Below are positions 4,013 to 6,248 of a stretch of DNA of 6,248 nucleotides, piece by piece. The notes below the pieces were generated by a model that had not been told where the DNA came from, made no database searches, and saw only the letters and a program-made list of their open reading frames with translations. The translations under genes and the position numbers were made by a program. Source of the DNA: QHWK01 sp035315685. GTDB lineage: Bacteria; Acidobacteriota; Vicinamibacteria; Vicinamibacterales; CAVVIG01. Numbering within the stretch: the stretch's first letter is position 1; each line of letters starts with the position of its first letter. The stretch covers positions 1 through 6,248 of the forward strand of contig DATFXR010000339.1 of assembly GCA_035315685.1 (NCBI GenBank). Direction: 5' to 3'.

Positions 4013-6248
4013 ATGAAGATTGGGAGACTGCTGGTCGCGATCGCGGTCGCTCTGACCGTCGATTCGCCGATGCTGTTCGCACAGGTCGATCAAGGGCGGA
4101 TCGCGGGAACCGTCCGTGATCAGAGCAACGCCTTCGCCGCCGGCGTCGCGGTCAAGCTGATCAATGAACGGACCGGCGAAGAGCGCACGGCGACGACGAA
4201 CGACAAGGGCTATTTCCTTGTGACGGGCTTGAAGCCATCGTCCTATACGATCACCGTCAGCCGCGACGGGTTTTCTCCCATCACCTACGACAAGATGCCG
4301 CTCGCAGTCGGCCAGGAGCTGACGCTCGATTTCGAGCTGAAACCGGCCGGCGTGCAGGAAGCGGTCACGGTCGTCGGCGCTTCTCCGGTGATCGATCTCA
4401 GCTCGGCGAAGATCGGCGTGAACCTGGGCGAGCGCGAGGTGAACAACCTCCCTGTGAACGGGCGGCAGATGTCGCAGCTGATGCTCCAGGCGCCGGGATC
4501 GCAGAACGCAGGGACGGGCACCTGGCAGGACATCCGCTTCAGCGGCCGCGCCGTCGAACAGAACGCGATCCGCTACGACGGCATCGAAGGTTCGGCGATC
4601 ATCGACGCTGCGCCGGGCAACCTCAATGGCGAGGTCGCGACGCCGTTCAAGCTGCAGGCGAGCCTCGAGAACATCCAGGAATTCCGCGTCGAGTCGAGCG
4701 CCTATCCGGCTGAATTCGGTACCGGCAGCGGCGGGCAGGTGAGCGTCATCACCAAGTCGGGCAGCAATGCGTTCCACGGCGCCGCCTTCGAGTTCATCCG
4801 CAACGACGCTCTGGACAAGCCGAACTACTTCGACACGGCGGCGGGCCTGCCGAAGTCGCTGCTCGAACAGAACCAGTTCGGCGGCTCGATCGGCGGACCG
4901 ATCGCGAAGAATCGGGCGTTCTTCTTCGGCAGCTACGAGGGCTATCGCCTGAAGGCCGGGATCAACATCGTCGAAGCGGTGCCGAGCGACGCGGCCTGGG
5001 CGCGGGCCGTGCCGGCCATTGCGCCGCTGCGCCCGGGATTTCTCGCGCCGACGGCCGTGATCCTGCCGGGGAAGTCGACGAACCCGGATTTCGACATCGC
5101 CCAGATTCAGACTCCCCAGGAAGTTCACGAGGACTCGTTCAGCGGCCGACTGGACTTCAAGTTCAACGATCGCTGGTCGAGCTACGTCCGTGTCTTCAGC
5201 GACCGCGGCGTCAGCGATCAGCCGAACAACGTTGCCGGCCAGGTGATTCACACCACCGCCGACCCGAGGAATGCCGTGTTCAACGTCCAGGGCATCCTCT
5301 CGGACCGCACGACGAACGAGTTCAAGTTCGGCTACAACGGCGCGCCGACGACACTGGTCGGCCAGGCACCGGTCGTCAACGGGATCGACTTCTCGACGTT
5401 CATCCTCAACTTGAGCGGATCGGTGGCGAACACCGGCATCGCCGGTCAGGGAGCAAGTTCGGGCATCACCGTGCCGGGCGGACTCATCCGCGCCAACAGC
5501 GCGCAGAACGGCCGCGCTCAACCGTACGACCCCTACACGCTGTCGTTCATCGACTCGCTGAGCTCCTTGCGCGGCAGTCACTATCTGAAGACCGGCGGCG
5601 AGGTGAGGATGATTCGCATGGAAACGGATCGACTGGGAGGGACGACGTACTCGTTCACGAATCTCAACGCGTTCCTCGCGAACCAGCCGTCGACGGTCCA
5701 GTATCTGGGCGATGAAAGCGCGCCGAGCGTCTTCAACAACGGCGCTACCGGTCCCCGGCACCTTCAGCAGCAGTACTACATCGCCTACGCCCAGGACGAG
5801 TGGCACGTCAATCCGAAATTCACGCTGAACTACGGCCTGCGTTACGACTACTACACCGTGATGCGCGAGGCGAACGACCTCCAGGTGAAGTTCAACGTCG
5901 ACACCGGCCAGATCGATCCGAACACGACGCCGGCGTTCAAGTCGAGCAAGAACAACATCCAGCCGCGCGTCGGCGCGACCTACGCCGCTTCCGACCGCAC
6001 CGTCGTGCGCGGCGGGTTCGGGCTGTTCGTCGGTCCGGGTCAGACGGAAGATCAGATTCAGCCCCAGGCCGACTCCGATCGGGTCAGCACGTCGATCACG
6101 TCGGGGGCGGCCCTGGCGTTCCCGCTCGACCCGAACATCGCGGTCGCGAACTTCGTGAACAACCCCAACAACCGCAGCTATCAGCCGAGGGCGTACGCGA
6201 ACGAGTACGAGATTCCCGAGCACATCTGGCAGTACACCGGTTCGATTC
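4013..6248 (+). CDS. TonB-dependent outer-membrane receptor, Oar-like, 3' end beyond the window
   Basis: The frame is open for 745 codons to the window edge; full-length relatives usually have about 1,000-1,200 residues. Residues 1-23 form a signal peptide (basic MKIGR, hydrophobic core, cleavage expected in LFA|QVD). A carboxypeptidase-regulatory-like beta-sandwich follows (about 29-109, starting GRIAGTVRD and including TNDKGYFLVTGL). Next comes KPAGVQEAVTVVG, then the plug domain with NNLPVNGRQ (144-152) and FGTGSGGQVSVITKSGSN (235-252). After this come FEFIRNDALD, NQFGGSIGGPI and RAFFFGSYEGYR, a block typical of Acidobacteriota receptors. The rest is barrel, with alternating aromatic strands such as YIAYAQDEWHVNP (Asp595-Glu596-Trp597) and YGLRYDYY. 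Such receptors sit in the outer membrane and import a ligand using TonB/ExbBD energy. The substrate cannot be told; no SusD partner is visible, but the downstream side lies outside. The start follows the GGAGG. Confidence 0.93.
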   Translation, partial: MKIGRLLVAIAVALTVDSPMLFAQVDQGRIAGTVRDQSNAFAAGVAVKLINERTGEERTATTNDKGYFLVTGLKPSSYTITVSRDGFSPITYDKMPLAVGQELTLDFELKPAGVQEAVTVVGASPVIDLSSAKIGVNLGEREVNNLPVNGRQMSQLMLQAPGSQNAGTGTWQDIRFSGRAVEQNAIRYDGIEGSAIIDAAPGNLNGEVATPFKLQASLENIQEFRVESSAYPAEFGTGSGGQVSVITKSGSNAFHGAAFEFIRNDALDKPNYFDTAAGLPKSLLEQNQFGGSIGGPIAKNRAFFFGSYEGYRLKAGINIVEAVPSDAAWARAVPAIAPLRPGFLAPTAVILPGKSTNPDFDIAQIQTPQEVHEDSFSGRLDFKFNDRWSSYVRVFSDRGVSDQPNNVAGQVIHTTADPRNAVFNVQGILSDRTTNEFKFGYNGAPTTLVGQAPVVNGIDFSTFILNLSGSVANTGIAGQGASSGITVPGGLIRANSAQNGRAQPYDPYTLSFIDSLSSLRGSHYLKTGGEVRMIRMETDRLGGTTYSFTNLNAFLANQPSTVQYLGDESAPSVFNNGATGPRHLQQQYYIAYAQDEWHVNPKFTLNYGLRYDYYTVMREANDLQVKFNVDTGQIDPNTTPAFKSSKNNIQPRVGATYAASDRTVVRGGFGLFVGPGQTEDQIQPQADSDRVSTSITSGAALAFPLDPNIAVANFVNNPNNRSYQPRAYANEYEIPEHIWQYTGSI

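Noticed and set aside
3998..6223. A 741-codon open frame on the minus strand, antisense to the receptor.
   Set aside because: Its product is dominated by Arg, Val, Asp and Glu with no recognisable domain, while the plus strand encodes an unmistakable TonB-dependent receptor. High-GC codon use in the real gene leaves the opposite frame free of stops.
1..6248. CRISPR arrays, insertion sequences, tRNA genes, or toxin-antitoxin or defence modules.
   Set aside because: No regularly spaced repeats, transposase motifs, terminal inverted repeats, tRNA-like folds or defence-family motifs were seen on either strand.

Overview
The window is a GC-rich (roughly 60-65 %) bacterial chromosomal segment made mostly of housekeeping and repair genes. 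It ends in a long TonB-dependent receptor of the carboxypeptidase-regulatory/Oar-like type. That receptor style, together with the base composition and gene mix, suggests an Acidobacteriota-like genome (perhaps Vicinamibacteria). This is an inference from protein style, not from a marker gene.

Layout. At the left edge, on the minus strand and cut by the window, is rpiB (ribose-5-phosphate isomerase B). Diverging from it across only 30 bp is an RlmI-type 23S rRNA m5C methyltransferase (403-1563, +). It converges on a minus-strand gene for a 300-residue membrane protein of unknown function (1655-2557). Two inverted repeats lie at this convergent junction. Divergent from the membrane protein is a two-gene plus-strand operon: an AlkD-family DNA alkylpurine glycosylase (2645-3475) and a small DUF3052-family protein (3465-3893). 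Their reading frames overlap by 11 bases, and the second has a good Shine-Dalgarno sequence inside the first. After a 119-bp gap, a TonB-dependent outer-membrane receptor starts at 4013 with a strong Shine-Dalgarno and a signal peptide. It is still open at the right edge. A long antisense open frame over it (3998-6223, minus) is a codon-bias shadow.

How the genes work together. Apart from the AlkD/DUF3052 pair, which is very probably co-translated, the genes look functionally unrelated: sugar phosphate metabolism, rRNA modification, an unknown membrane protein, base excision repair and outer-membrane uptake. One pattern recurs. The four genes that head a transcription unit at a divergent junction (rpiB, rlmI, the membrane protein and alkD) lack a Shine-Dalgarno but have a TAnnnT/CATAAT-like -10 hexamer 5-12 bases before the start codon. 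The operon-internal gene and the receptor have textbook Shine-Dalgarno sequences. This suggests leaderless or near-leaderless transcription of the former. I see no mobile element, CRISPR array, tRNA, rRNA or defence system. I found no convincing new multi-gene system; the best leads are the unknown membrane protein, the AlkD-DUF3052 coupling and the leaderless promoter pattern.
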